NCBI GenBank assembly: GCA_964575425.1
Contig: CAZNRD010000011.1
Span: 1 to 64,000 of the forward strand
Direction of reading: 5' to 3'
Origin: DATEAV01 sp964575425
Lineage (GTDB): Bacteria; Chloroflexota; Anaerolineae; Anaerolineales; E44-bin32
Length of the DNA: 64,000 nt
The position numbers and the translations under genes were made by a program. Positions 9,743-17,964 of the stretch are shown here, piece after piece. The notes under the pieces were generated by a model that was not told the DNA's origin, made no database searches, and was given only the letters and a program-made list of their open reading frames with translations. Each line of letters begins with the position of its first letter. The stretch's first letter is position 1.

Positions 9743-12178
9743 ATGGTTCGCCGTCTTGCCCGCAAGCTTCTCTTCATCCTCATCTTTCTTGTGATCCTTT
9801 CGCTGCTGCTGGGTGCGGTGGGTTTCGTCGTCGTCCGCCGCTCCTGGCCAGATACTCAAGGCACGCTGCGCCTGCCCGGGCTGCAGGGGACGGCGGAAGT
9901 CTTCCGCGACCCAATGGGCATTCCGCATCTCTACGCCTCCAACCTGCATGATCTGTTCCTGGCGCAGGGCTTCGTCCACGCCCAGGACCGCTTCTGGCAG
10001 ATGGAGTTCTGGCGGCGCATCGGCTCAGGCCGGCTGGCAGAGATCCTCGGCGAATCAGCCCTGGAGTCCGACCGGTTCATCCGCACCGTCGGCTGGCACC
10101 GCACGGCGGCTCAGGAGCTGGAGCTGCTCGATGCCGAAACGCGCTCGGTGCTCGAGGCCTACGCGGAAGGCGTCAACGCCTACCTGGCCACCACCGACAT
10201 CCGCAACCTGAGCCTGGAGTTCAACATCCTAGGCCTGACCGGCGTCGATTTCGTGCCCGAGCCCTGGACCCCGCTGAACACGCTCACCTGGGCCAAGGTG
10301 ATGGCCTGGGACCTGGGCGGTAACATGACCGATGAGCTCATGCGCGCCGAGATCGCTGCCCGAGTCGCGGAAGGTGCCGTCGAAGTGCTCATGCCGCCCT
10401 ACTCAGACGACTACCCGGTGATCGTTCGGCACCCGCTGGCCTCGGCCACCCTCGATTCCGTGCCTGAAGCTGCCTATAGCGCCGGGAGGGTCTTTGGGCG
10501 CGGCAAGGACCTGGGCAGCAACAGCTGGGTCGTTGCTGGCACGCGCACGGAATCGCGCAAACCCCTGCTGGCCAACGATCCCCATCTGGGCATCCAGATG
10601 CCGTCCATCTGGTATGAGATCGGATTGCACTGTAAGCCGGTCACCGAGGCGTGCCCGCTGGATATCGTAGGCGCTTCGTTCGCCGGCGCGCCGGGTGTGA
10701 TCATCGGCCACAATGCCCGCATCGCCTGGGGCGTCACCAACCTCGGGCCGGACGTGCAGGACCTGTTCATCGAGCGCCTGAATCCGGACAACCCGAATCA
10801 GTACGAGTACCAGGGCCGCTGGCTCGACATGAACATCGTGCGCGAGGAGATCCGCGTGGCCGGCCGCAAGGAGCCAGAGATCGTCTACGCGCGCATCACG
10901 CGCCACGGCCCGATCATCAACGACGTCATCGGCGGCACCGAAGAGGAGTGGTCCTTCGGCTGGCAGCCTCTGGCCCTCTCCTGGACGGCGCTCGAGCCGG
11001 GGACGTTGATGCGCGCCGTCATGCAGCTCAACCGCGCCAGCGATTGGGACGAGTTCCGGGAGGCGCTGCGCTACTGGGATGTGCCCAGTCAGAACTTCGT
11101 CTACGCCGACGTCGATGGCAACATTGGCTACCAGGCTCCAGGCCGCATTCCCATCCGCGCCCGCGGGGATGGCTCCATGCCCGTCCCCGGCTGGACGGGC
11201 CAGTACGAGTGGATCGATACCATTCCCTTCGAGCGGCTGCCGCGCGCCTTCAATCCCCCCGAAGGCTACATCGTCACCGCCAACAACGCCGTCGTCGATG
11301 AACGGTATCCCTACTTCCTCAGCCTGGACTGGGACCCGGGCTATCGCGCCCAGCGCATCGTCGACCTGATCGAGGCCGATCCGGCACTCTCGATCGCCGA
11401 CATGCAGGTCATCCAGGCAGACAGCACCCCGCTGTGGGCCCAGGAAATCCTGCCGTATGCCCTGGCCCTGACCACTGCCGACCCCCGCCTGACGCAGGCC
11501 ATTGCCCTGCTGCGCACCTGGGACGGCCGGGCCTCGCGCGACAGTGCGGGCGCGGCGCTGTTTGAGTCCTTCCGCCTGCATCTGGTCCAGCGGACATTCG
11601 AGGACGAGCTGGGGGACCGCCTGGTGCGCAAGGCGGCCGTGAACCTGATGGTGGCTCTGGAAGATCTCCTGCCGGAGGAGCGTTCGCCCTGGTTCGACAA
11701 TCGCGACACTCCGGCAGTCGAGGACCGCGACGCCATCCTCCTCGATGCCCTGGCGGATGCGGTCGAGGAACTCACCCAGCGTCTGGGCGACGACATGACC
11801 TCCTGGCGCTGGGGCGAGCTGCACACGGCGACCTTCGAGAACCAGAGCCTGGGCCAGAGCGGCATCCGCCTCATCGAGAAGATCTTCAATCGCGGCCCGG
11901 TGGAGGTCGATGGAACGATCGCGACCATCAACAACACCTCGTACGACCCGGCCGACCCATACGCCGTGGTCGTGGTTCCCTCGTATCGCCAGATCATCGA
12001 TCTGAGCAACCTCGCCTTTTCGGTGTCGATGCACACCACAGGCCAGTCGGGCCACGCCTTTCACCGCCACTACGCGGACATGATCGACTTCTGGCGCAAC
12101 ACTCAGTATCACCCGATGCTTTGGCTGCGGCCCCAGATTGAGGCGGCCGCCAAAGCCCACCTGACGCTCATCCCCTGA
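9743..12178 (+). CDS. Penicillin acylase-type N-terminal nucleophile hydrolase, membrane-anchored
   Basis: This 811-residue protein starts at the ATG after GGAGG (an ATG 39 bp upstream lacks one). Residues 6-30 form a hydrophobic anchor or uncleaved signal. The alpha part contains VFRDPMGIPHLYA and FVHAQDRFWQMEFWRR, classic for the family. The autoprocessing site precedes Ser259 in GSNSWVVAGTRT, the N-terminal nucleophile of the beta chain. NDPHL and the C-terminal SGHAFHRHYAD segment are also typical. Members cleave amide bonds of beta-lactams, acyl-homoserine lactones or other acyl amides outside the cytoplasm. The true substrate is unknown; quorum quenching or peptide/acyl-amide scavenging are both possible. 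Confidence 0.9.
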   Translation: MVRRLARKLLFILIFLVILSLLLGAVGFVVVRRSWPDTQGTLRLPGLQGTAEVFRDPMGIPHLYASNLHDLFLAQGFVHAQDRFWQMEFWRRIGSGRLAEILGESALESDRFIRTVGWHRTAAQELELLDAETRSVLEAYAEGVNAYLATTDIRNLSLEFNILGLTGVDFVPEPWTPLNTLTWAKVMAWDLGGNMTDELMRAEIAARVAEGAVEVLMPPYSDDYPVIVRHPLASATLDSVPEAAYSAGRVFGRGKDLGSNSWVVAGTRTESRKPLLANDPHLGIQMPSIWYEIGLHCKPVTEACPLDIVGASFAGAPGVIIGHNARIAWGVTNLGPDVQDLFIERLNPDNPNQYEYQGRWLDMNIVREEIRVAGRKEPEIVYARITRHGPIINDVIGGTEEEWSFGWQPLALSWTALEPGTLMRAVMQLNRASDWDEFREALRYWDVPSQNFVYADVDGNIGYQAPGRIPIRARGDGSMPVPGWTGQYEWIDTIPFERLPRAFNPPEGYIVTANNAVVDERYPYFLSLDWDPGYRAQRIVDLIEADPALSIADMQVIQADSTPLWAQEILPYALALTTADPRLTQAIALLRTWDGRASRDSAGAALFESFRLHLVQRTFEDELGDRLVRKAAVNLMVALEDLLPEERSPWFDNRDTPAVEDRDAILLDALADAVEELTQRLGDDMTSWRWGELHTATFENQSLGQSGIRLIEKIFNRGPVEVDGTIATINNTSYDPADPYAVVVVPSYRQIIDLSNLAFSVSMHTTGQSGHAFHRHYADMIDFWRNTQYHPMLWLRPQIEAAAKAHLTLIP

Positions 12179-12327
12179 GCCTGGGCGCGAACCCGCTGCC
12201 GGGCCTCTGCAGACCATACTTCTGTGGAGGCCTGGCCGCGCGAGGGAGGAGAGAAGCAGTGCATTGGCTCCTCGACGAGCTGCTCGAGTACTCCCACTGT
12301 CAGGGGCACCATCACCGGATCTTCTAG

Positions 12328-12534
12328 CAGGCTGCCGAAAAACGGCGTGTCATCGCTCACCCCCTCCCCAGGCCCCACCCCCCAGATCTCATTCCCCCTC
12401 TCCGTTACGGTTCATGGTGTATCCGTGTGCGGCCCGCTGTGAGGGCAGGGGGTGAGGCGATGACGGTTCGCCGCTGCGCGCTTAGCATGACCCGGATGGA
12501 GTCGGCAGCCGCCCCGGTGTCTTTCAACTGCCTC
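12328..12534 (-). repeat. Degenerate copy (C) of a palindromic intergenic repeat
   Basis: Read on the minus strand, the right half matches copy A at 19361: AGGCAGTTGAAAGACACCGG, then GGCTGCCGA, CCATCC, GCGCGCA and CCTCACCCCCTG in the same order. The left end on the plus strand, GCTGCCGAAAAACGGCG, is a diverged inverted version of that terminus. Inside are inverted arms based on TCATCGC(C)TCACCCCCT (12350-12366 against 12449-12467). No coding frame is present, so it looks like a small non-autonomous element with inverted ends. Confidence 0.6.
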
Positions 12535-12943
12535 GTGGGTAGCCGAGCACCTCGCCGAAGGAGTGGGGCCGGTCGCGGACTTGGCATTCGGCCGCGGCCA
12601 GGTCGCGGAGTAGCCTGCAAAAAGCACTTCTCGGCCGATGGTGGCAACGGATTCCAACCCGCGGGTGCTCCGACGGGATCGCCGCTGGCTTCAGGTAGCC
12701 CTGGACGTCTTGCTCCACCGGCGGGGCGCGCTGCTGGGGTTCGACGATTCCGGATGGCGGGTGCGGCTCGTTGGGGCGTGTCGGGGAGTTGCCCGCCCTA
12801 CATCGACGTCGTCACTGTCAGAGGGGGCGGGGATCGACGGGATGCCCGTGACCGAGGCAATCCTCGAGTGGTGAACGCTCACCGCTCGCTGAGGCCTGAG
12901 AAGCAGCAGCGCGCGGCGAAAGGAAGTGGCGCGCTGTCGGGAC
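12535..12943. other. Intergenic region, no recognisable gene
   Basis: About 400 bp between repeat copy C and the small membrane protein gene. Open frames exist on both strands but none has a ribosome binding site, family motif or plausible composition. It may be decayed coding sequence; I could not identify a parent gene. Confidence 0.4.
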
Positions 12944-13153
12944 CTAGAAGTAGATCTTCTGGAACACCACCAGGCACATCACCCCGACGACAGTCACCGT
13001 TGCCAGGAGAAGCAGCGAGAGAAAGAAGCGCTGGCCGGCTGTCATCCCAAAGCGGCGCGGCTTGGGCCTGCGCCTGGCTGCCTTTGCCTCCGCAGCAGCA
13101 ACATCGTCGAACAGGTCCGATCGCTCAGAAGCCTCTCTCAAGTTGTCGAACAT
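12944..13153 (-). CDS. Small single-span membrane protein, unknown function
   Basis: A 69-residue product. The start MFDNLREAS is chosen because GGAGG lies about 8 bp upstream on the minus strand; an in-frame codon 51 bp earlier lacks one. An acidic and basic cytoplasmic N-half (RRRPKPRRF around residue 28-36) precedes one hydrophobic span at about 43-65 ending QKIYF. No family is recognised. It follows birA by 52 bp in the same direction and may share its transcript. Confidence 0.65.
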   Translation of the reverse strand: MFDNLREASERSDLFDDVAAAEAKAARRRPKPRRFGMTAGQRFFLSLLLLATVTVVGVMCLVVFQKIYF

Positions 13154-13205
13154 GGTAGCATTCCTCCGATCGCCGCCCAGGCGTCCGTCGTGACGAGTTC
13201 GCATC

Positions 13206-13988
13206 TCATGCCCGGAGAAGTCTCAGGTGCGACCCCTCCGCTCCGATCAGGATGACTTCACCGCCGTTCGTTTCCAGGCGAAGTCTCCCATCCGGGGCAA
13301 GGCCGAGGACGCGACCGGTTATCTCTTGATTGCCGAAGGCCCGGATGGCCACCCTTTCGGTCGCAAAGGCCAGGCGCTCCTCCACCGTGCGCAACATTTC
13401 CTGTGACCCCATCCTGCCGTACCACCGGTCCAGGGCGAGAAGGATGTCGAGCAGGAGCTTCTCTCGGTCAACCCTTCGGCCGAGGACGGCCTCGACGCAG
13501 GTCGCCGGGTAGTCGACCTGTTGCGGCGGCACCGAGGCAGGCCGCACGTTGACACCGATGCCGCAGACGGCGAAGTCGAGAGTCGGTTCGGTCCACGACG
13601 CCTCGACCAGGACGCCGGCGAGCTTCCGCCCCCCGACCAGGACGTCGTTGGGCCACTTGACTTGAGGGCGAAGGCCCTCCGTTTCGAGGGCCTCGGCCAC
13701 GGCCAGAGAGCCCAGCGTCATCAGTCCACCACCGGTCACTGCCTCGGGAGCGGGCCGCAGGACAACACTCAAGGCCAGCGCTGCTCCCGACGGGGTCAGC
13801 CAACGGCGACCGGCCCGACCGCGCCCGGCCTTCTGCTCCTCAGCCACAACGAGCGTGCCTTCGGGAGAGCCATGTCGAGCCAGCCTGAGCGCCTCGTCGT
13901 TCGTTGAGCCGAGGGTTCGGTGGAAGTGGAACTCCCCCCCGAACTTCCCGATGGGCAGCCCCGCCCGAATCCTACTCTGGTTGAGCAT
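13206..13988 (-). CDS. birA: Biotin-[acetyl-CoA-carboxylase] ligase
   Basis: This 260-residue protein carries the biotin protein ligase motifs: STNDEA, the biotin/AMP loop GRGRAGRRW, and KWPNDVLV, followed by a C-terminal SH3-like domain. It lacks the N-terminal helix-turn-helix of E. coli BirA, so it is a group I enzyme without repressor function. It should biotinylate the carrier protein at 42553-43050 on Lys131. A -10 element ends only 6 bp before the ATG, suggesting a leaderless mRNA. It is divergent from the HIT gene across a 99 bp gap. Confidence 0.92.
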   Translation of the reverse strand: MLNQSRIRAGLPIGKFGGEFHFHRTLGSTNDEALRLARHGSPEGTLVVAEEQKAGRGRAGRRWLTPSGAALALSVVLRPAPEAVTGGGLMTLGSLAVAEALETEGLRPQVKWPNDVLVGGRKLAGVLVEASWTEPTLDFAVCGIGVNVRPASVPPQQVDYPATCVEAVLGRRVDREKLLLDILLALDRWYGRMGSQEMLRTVEERLAFATERVAIRAFGNQEITGRVLGLAPDGRLRLETNGGEVILIGAEGSHLRLLRA

Positions 13989-13994
13989 GCACGC

Positions 13995-14000
13995 ATTGTA
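13995..14000 (-). promoter_or_regulatory. -10 of a probable leaderless birA promoter
   Basis: TACAAT on the minus strand is followed by six bases and then the birA ATG. Transcription starting 6-7 bp after the -10 would begin at the start codon itself. No Shine-Dalgarno sequence fits in the gap. Confidence 0.55.
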
Positions 14001-14007
14001 CCCGCAG

Positions 14008-14020
14008 ATGCAATTTGCAT
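14008..14020. promoter_or_regulatory. Perfect palindrome in the birA promoter spacer
   Basis: ATGCAATTTGCAT has 6 bp arms around a central T. It lies just upstream of the birA -10, between the divergent birA and HIT promoters, where a dimeric repressor could act. It is also unusually AT-rich for this window. A function as operator is inference. Confidence 0.35.
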
Positions 14021-14061
14021 GCCGGTGCGGCCACGGGCCTGTTCCCGCAGCGGCGGTTCTC

Positions 14062-14070
14062 TGCTACAAT
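14062..14070 (+). promoter_or_regulatory. Extended -10 of the HIT gene promoter
   Basis: TGC-TACAAT followed by CGCC. It belongs to the TGCTATAATCGC-like set seen also at 28906, 45191 and 61791. The ATG is 17 bp after the -10, so the leader would be only about 10 nt. Confidence 0.5.
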
Positions 14071-14087
14071 CGCCGCGCACCGGCATC

Positions 14088-14588
14088 ATGAAGCACCTCT
14101 GGTCGCCCTGGCGCATGGCCTACGTCGAGCAGCCCCACCAGGAAGCCGGCTGTCTCTTCTGCAATCGGCTGGCCCAGGCCGATGGCAAGGAGAATCTCAT
14201 CCTGCACCGCGGGCGGCACGCGTTCGTGATCCTCAACCGCTTTCCCTACACCACGGGTCACATGATGATCGTCCCCTTCGCCCATCAGGCCTTGCTCGAG
14301 GCTCTCGATGAGGCGACTCGGTCGGAGTTGATGGCGCTCACGGCGGGCGCCATCGCAGTTCTGCGCCGCGCCTATGGCGCCCAGGCGTTCAACGTTGGGG
14401 CGAACATCGGCGAGGCGGCGGGCGCCGGAGTGGTCGATCACGTGCATTTTCATGTCCTGCCGCGCTGGCCGGGCGACACCAACTTTATGACGACAACCGC
14501 CGATACCCGGGTGATCCCCGCGAGCCTGGAGGACGTTTACAACCGACTCCGCCCGCTGTGGCAGGGCGGGGACAGCAACCCGTCCTGA
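14088..14588 (+). CDS. HIT-family nucleotide hydrolase/phosphorylase
   Basis: This 166-residue HIT protein has CLFCN (residues 19-23), RFPYTTGHMMI, and the histidine triad HVHFHVLPRW whose central His is the nucleophile. The Cys pair and the MKHLWSPWR start resemble the diadenosine tetraphosphate phosphorylase-like HIT branch. It would hydrolyse or phosphorolyse dinucleoside polyphosphates or AMP conjugates in the cytoplasm. The ATG at 14088 gives the standard N-terminus; in-frame codons upstream run into the birA promoter. Confidence 0.9.
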   Translation: MKHLWSPWRMAYVEQPHQEAGCLFCNRLAQADGKENLILHRGRHAFVILNRFPYTTGHMMIVPFAHQALLEALDEATRSELMALTAGAIAVLRRAYGAQAFNVGANIGEAAGAGVVDHVHFHVLPRWPGDTNFMTTTADTRVIPASLEDVYNRLRPLWQGGDSNPS

Positions 14589-14620
14589 CGCACACATCCT
14601 TCCTTCACGCGAGGCCCGTC

Positions 14621-15835
14621 ATGAACCATCCCGAACCCAACCCCCGCGATGTCGTCATCCTCAGCGCTGCGCGGACCCCGATGGGCCGATTTCAAGGAGC
14701 CTTGAGTCCGCTCACGGCGACCAGGCTCGGCGCGGTGGTTGTGCGTGCCGCCGTTGAGCGGGCTGGCCTGACGCGGCCAGACGGGATCGACGAGGTGCTG
14801 ATGGGCAACGTCGTCTCCGCCGGCCTGGGACAGGCGCCCGCACGGCAGGCGGCGATCTTCGCCGGCCTGCCGCCCACTGTCGGAGGCACGACGCTCAACA
14901 AGGTCTGCGGCTCTGGCCTCAAAGCCGGGATGATGGCAGCGCAGGCCATCCACGCCGGTGACGCCGACCTGATCGTCGCCGGCGGCATGGAGAGCATGAG
15001 CAACTCGCCGCACCTGATCCACGGGCGCGGCGGCCTGCGCTACGGCCACAACCAGCTCACGGACTCCCTGCTCCACGACGGGCTGTGGGATCCGTTCGAG
15101 GACTGGGTCATGGGCATGGCGGCGGAGTGGATCGCCGACCAGTACGGCGTCACGCGACAGGAGATGGATCGCTTCGCGCTGGAGAGCCACCAGAAGGCGC
15201 TGGCGGCGATGGACTCTGGCAAGTTTAGGGCTGAGATTGTGCCGGTCGAGGTTCCCGGCAAGAAAGGTCAGGTGACGGTCGTCGATCAGGATGAGACGCC
15301 GCGGCGCGACACATCGCTCGAGGCGCTGGCGGCGCTCAAGCCGGCGTTCAAGCCGGACGGCAAGGTGACCGCGGGCAACTCCCCCGGACTGAACGACGGT
15401 GCAGCAGCAGTCGTGTATTCCAGCCGAGCCAGGGCCGAAGCGCTGGGCGTGAAACCAATCGCCCGGGTCGTCGGCTACGCCCAGGCCGCCGTGCCGCCCA
15501 AGGAGCTATTCATCGCCCCCGCCCGCGCCATCCCGCGCCTGTTGCAGCGCGTCGGTTGGACCCTGGCGGACGTCGACTTGATTGAGCTGAACGAGGCTTT
15601 CGCCGCGCAGGTTCTGGCCGACGGCCGGGCCCTGGCCGAGCAGGGCTGGGATTGGAGCAAGGTCAACGTCCACGGCGGCGGCGTCGCCCTTGGTCATCCG
15701 ATTGGGGCCTCAGGGGCGCGCGTGCTGACCACGCTCCTCCACGCCCTCAAGGATCGGGGGCTGAGGCGAGGTGTGGCCTCGCTCTGCCTCGGGGGCGGCG
15801 AGGCGGTGGCGATGGCCGTCGAACTAGAATCCTGA
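14621..15835 (+). CDS. Acetyl-CoA C-acetyltransferase (thiolase)
   Basis: This 404-residue thiolase has nucleophile Cys96 in KVCGSGLKAGM, NEAFAAQ, GGGVALGHPIGASGARV with the catalytic His, and a second Cys in SLCLGGG. It condenses two acetyl-CoA or cleaves acetoacetyl-CoA and 3-ketoacyl-CoA in the cytoplasm. It begins 32 bp after the HIT gene and precedes 3-hydroxybutyryl-CoA dehydrogenase by 43 bp; the two form consecutive steps in either butyrate synthesis or beta-oxidation. The direction used cannot be read from the sequence. Confidence 0.95.
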   Translation: MNHPEPNPRDVVILSAARTPMGRFQGALSPLTATRLGAVVVRAAVERAGLTRPDGIDEVLMGNVVSAGLGQAPARQAAIFAGLPPTVGGTTLNKVCGSGLKAGMMAAQAIHAGDADLIVAGGMESMSNSPHLIHGRGGLRYGHNQLTDSLLHDGLWDPFEDWVMGMAAEWIADQYGVTRQEMDRFALESHQKALAAMDSGKFRAEIVPVEVPGKKGQVTVVDQDETPRRDTSLEALAALKPAFKPDGKVTAGNSPGLNDGAAAVVYSSRARAEALGVKPIARVVGYAQAAVPPKELFIAPARAIPRLLQRVGWTLADVDLIELNEAFAAQVLADGRALAEQGWDWSKVNVHGGGVALGHPIGASGARVLTTLLHALKDRGLRRGVASLCLGGGEAVAMAVELES

Positions 15836-15878
15836 TCGCGTCCTGGCTGCGAGGACGCACCAGCCTGCAAGGAGTGTC

Positions 15879-16727
15879 ATGATGGGGATTGAGCGGGTCG
15901 TTGTGGTGGGCGCAGGCACGATGGGCAACGGAATCGCCCAGGTGGCGGCGGTCTCCGGATATCACGTTGCCCTGACGGACGTCGTGCCCGAGGCGTTCGA
16001 GCGCGCCAGGGCCACCATCGCCAAGTCGGTGGCCAAGCTGGTGGAGAAGGGCGCCATCAGCGAGGAACAGAAGGCGGCCGCGCTGGCCATCCCCATGGCG
16101 CTCGACCTTGAGGCCGTGCGCCAGGCCGACCTCGTCATCGAGGCGGCCAGCGAGAACCCGGAGCTCAAACTCAAGCTGTTTGCCGACCTCGATCGCCTGG
16201 CGCCCCCGCACGCGGTCCTGGCCTCGAATACCTCCTCCATCTCGATCACCAAGATCGCCGCCGCGACGCAGCGTCCGCAGCAGGTCATCGGGATGCACTT
16301 CTTCAATCCCGTGCCGCTGATGCGGCTGCTCGAGGTGGTGCGCGGCCTGGCGACGTCGGACGAGACGACGGCGGTTACCATCGAGCTCGGGCGGCGCATG
16401 GGAAAGGAACCCGTCGAGGCCAAAGACTCGCCGGGTTTCATCTCCAACCGCATCCTGTGCCCGATGATCAACGAGGCCATCTTCGCGCTGCAGGAGGGCA
16501 TCGGCACGCCAGAGGCCATCGACGCCGTGATGCGCCTGGGGATGAACCACCCAATGGGGCCGCTGGCGCTGGCCGATCTTGTTGGATTGGACGTCGTTCT
16601 CGCTGTGATGGAAGTGCTTCACCGCGACCTGGGTGAAGACAAGTACCGGCCGGCACCGCTGCTGCGCAAGATGGTGGACGCCGGCTACCTCGGGCGGAAG
16701 ACGGGGCGGGGGTTCTACGCGTACTGA
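15879..16727 (+). CDS. 3-hydroxybutyryl-CoA dehydrogenase
   Basis: This 282-residue protein has the N-terminal NAD-binding motif VVVGAGTMGNG, then ASNTSSISIT, IGMHFFNPVPLM with the catalytic His, and DSPGFISNRIL, all standard for the Hbd/PaaH family. Length matches the stand-alone enzymes, so it is not a fusion with enoyl-CoA hydratase. It oxidises 3-hydroxyacyl-CoA or reduces acetoacetyl-CoA. Its partner thiolase is directly upstream; no enoyl-CoA hydratase is present in the window. A second Met follows the first, so the start could be one codon later. Confidence 0.94.
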   Translation: MMGIERVVVVGAGTMGNGIAQVAAVSGYHVALTDVVPEAFERARATIAKSVAKLVEKGAISEEQKAAALAIPMALDLEAVRQADLVIEAASENPELKLKLFADLDRLAPPHAVLASNTSSISITKIAAATQRPQQVIGMHFFNPVPLMRLLEVVRGLATSDETTAVTIELGRRMGKEPVEAKDSPGFISNRILCPMINEAIFALQEGIGTPEAIDAVMRLGMNHPMGPLALADLVGLDVVLAVMEVLHRDLGEDKYRPAPLLRKMVDAGYLGRKTGRGFYAY

Positions 16728-16758
16728 CGCCGCCCCGGCCATCCGGGCCATACGCGGG

Positions 16759-16764
16759 TATAAT
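16759..16764 (+). promoter_or_regulatory. -10 of a probable leaderless promoter
   Basis: A perfect TATAAT is followed by eight bases and the ATG of the propeller lipoprotein gene at 16773, so the transcript would start at or within a base or two of the start codon. No good -35 is seen. Confidence 0.5.
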
Positions 16765-16772
16765 CCCGCGCC

Positions 16773-17927
16773 ATGGCCGAGCCCTTGCAGAGTCGGCGCG
16801 ATCCGGGGCACGCCGGACTCAGCGCACGGTCGCGAGACGGGCAGCGTGGCGGGCGCGCCCGGACGCTGGTCATCAGCCTGGCCTTTCTGCTCGCGCCACT
16901 GGCCTGCTCGTTCCCATCGGCGGCGCCATTCGCGACGGAATCGATTGAGGCAACGAGTGCCACGGCGAACCTGCCCCCCTACTCGCCTCCCGCCCGACCT
17001 CTGCTCTACACCTGCTACACCTGCGGTGGAAGTGAGATGTGGGTGCTGGACACAAGCGGCGTGCGGCGGCAAACACTGCCCTTCTCGCTGGGGCAGTTCT
17101 ACGGCTACTCTCCTTCAGGTGATCGCATCCTCTACGCGACGTCCTTTGCAGCGCACGGAGCCGGACCGGGCAATGTCTCGGTCAGCGACCTCGCGATCTA
17201 TGACATCCCTGGCAACTCGGTCACCGTGTTGTTCGAGGACAACGTGGTGGAGGCGCTCTGGGCCCCCAATGGTTCCGACCTGGCCTACATCCTGGCCACG
17301 CCGGGCAGCTACGAATTGCACTGGCGCGGGGCCGATGGATCGGACCGCTTGCTCGCCTCGGATGTAAGCTTCGCCTGGAGCTTCTCGCCGCTTGGCGACC
17401 GCATCGGGTTCACACGGGAGTCTGGCTACCGGACAGCGGGCGTGCCAGGGCTGTACGTTGTTGATGTGGAGACCCTGAGCGAGATTCGGGTGAGCCCGGT
17501 CGACAAGTCGGGGACTGGCGGCATCGCCGACGCCCCGTCGTGGTCCTTCGACGGCCAGTTCCTCCTTCTATCCCACTGGGGCGGGCCGGACGAGCCGCAG
17601 CTGATCCTGGCGCGTGCCGACGGTGGCGTAGAAACCACTCTCACTCTCGACCCGGCGCTGCAGGAGAACTGGTGGCACACGCCAGTCATCCCGCGCCTGC
17701 TGTGGTATCCGGACGGCGAGCACCTGCTGGGCGTGCCGGAGGCTTCGCGCGAGAGTCTGGGTGGACCTTTCGCGCTGGTGCGCTTTCGCCTCGATATGGA
17801 GCGTGCCCTGCTCACCGACGCTGAGATGGTGGCGGAGGTCGGCGGGCTGATCGGATGGGATGTTCCGGGCAGCTCGGTGTGGGCGATCTCCCGAGAAGGT
17901 GAGCCCTTCCTCCTGGTGCTGCCGTAG
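16773..17927 (+). CDS. Lipoprotein with TolB/PD40-type beta-propeller repeats
   Basis: This 384-residue protein has an unusually long basic N-region (about 30 residues), a hydrophobic segment and a lipobox ending at Cys45 (LAPLAC), followed by a Ser/Ala/Pro-rich linker. The rest contains repeats of the PD40/WD40-like kind, for example YGYSPSGDRILYAT, LWAPNGSDLAYI and FSPLGDRIGFT, spaced by about 40-50 residues. Such extracytoplasmic propellers bind proteins or carbohydrates; no enzymatic domain is seen. It is followed by a second lipoprotein of the same design, 37 bp away. Confidence 0.75.
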   Translation: MAEPLQSRRDPGHAGLSARSRDGQRGGRARTLVISLAFLLAPLACSFPSAAPFATESIEATSATANLPPYSPPARPLLYTCYTCGGSEMWVLDTSGVRRQTLPFSLGQFYGYSPSGDRILYATSFAAHGAGPGNVSVSDLAIYDIPGNSVTVLFEDNVVEALWAPNGSDLAYILATPGSYELHWRGADGSDRLLASDVSFAWSFSPLGDRIGFTRESGYRTAGVPGLYVVDVETLSEIRVSPVDKSGTGGIADAPSWSFDGQFLLLSHWGGPDEPQLILARADGGVETTLTLDPALQENWWHTPVIPRLLWYPDGEHLLGVPEASRESLGGPFALVRFRLDMERALLTDAEMVAEVGGLIGWDVPGSSVWAISREGEPFLLVLP

Positions 17928-17964
17928 CGTTTGTGACCGTTTCCCTTTCCTGAGGAGGAGCGCC

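Noticed and set aside
10403..12217. Long minus-strand frame opposite the penicillin acylase gene
   Set aside because: Antisense shadow; acylase motifs on the plus strand are unambiguous.
12427..13158. A 243-codon plus-strand frame across repeat copy C and the small membrane protein gene
   Set aside because: Arg/Gly/Pro/Ser-rich, no ribosome binding site, overlaps a repeat and a better-supported minus-strand gene.
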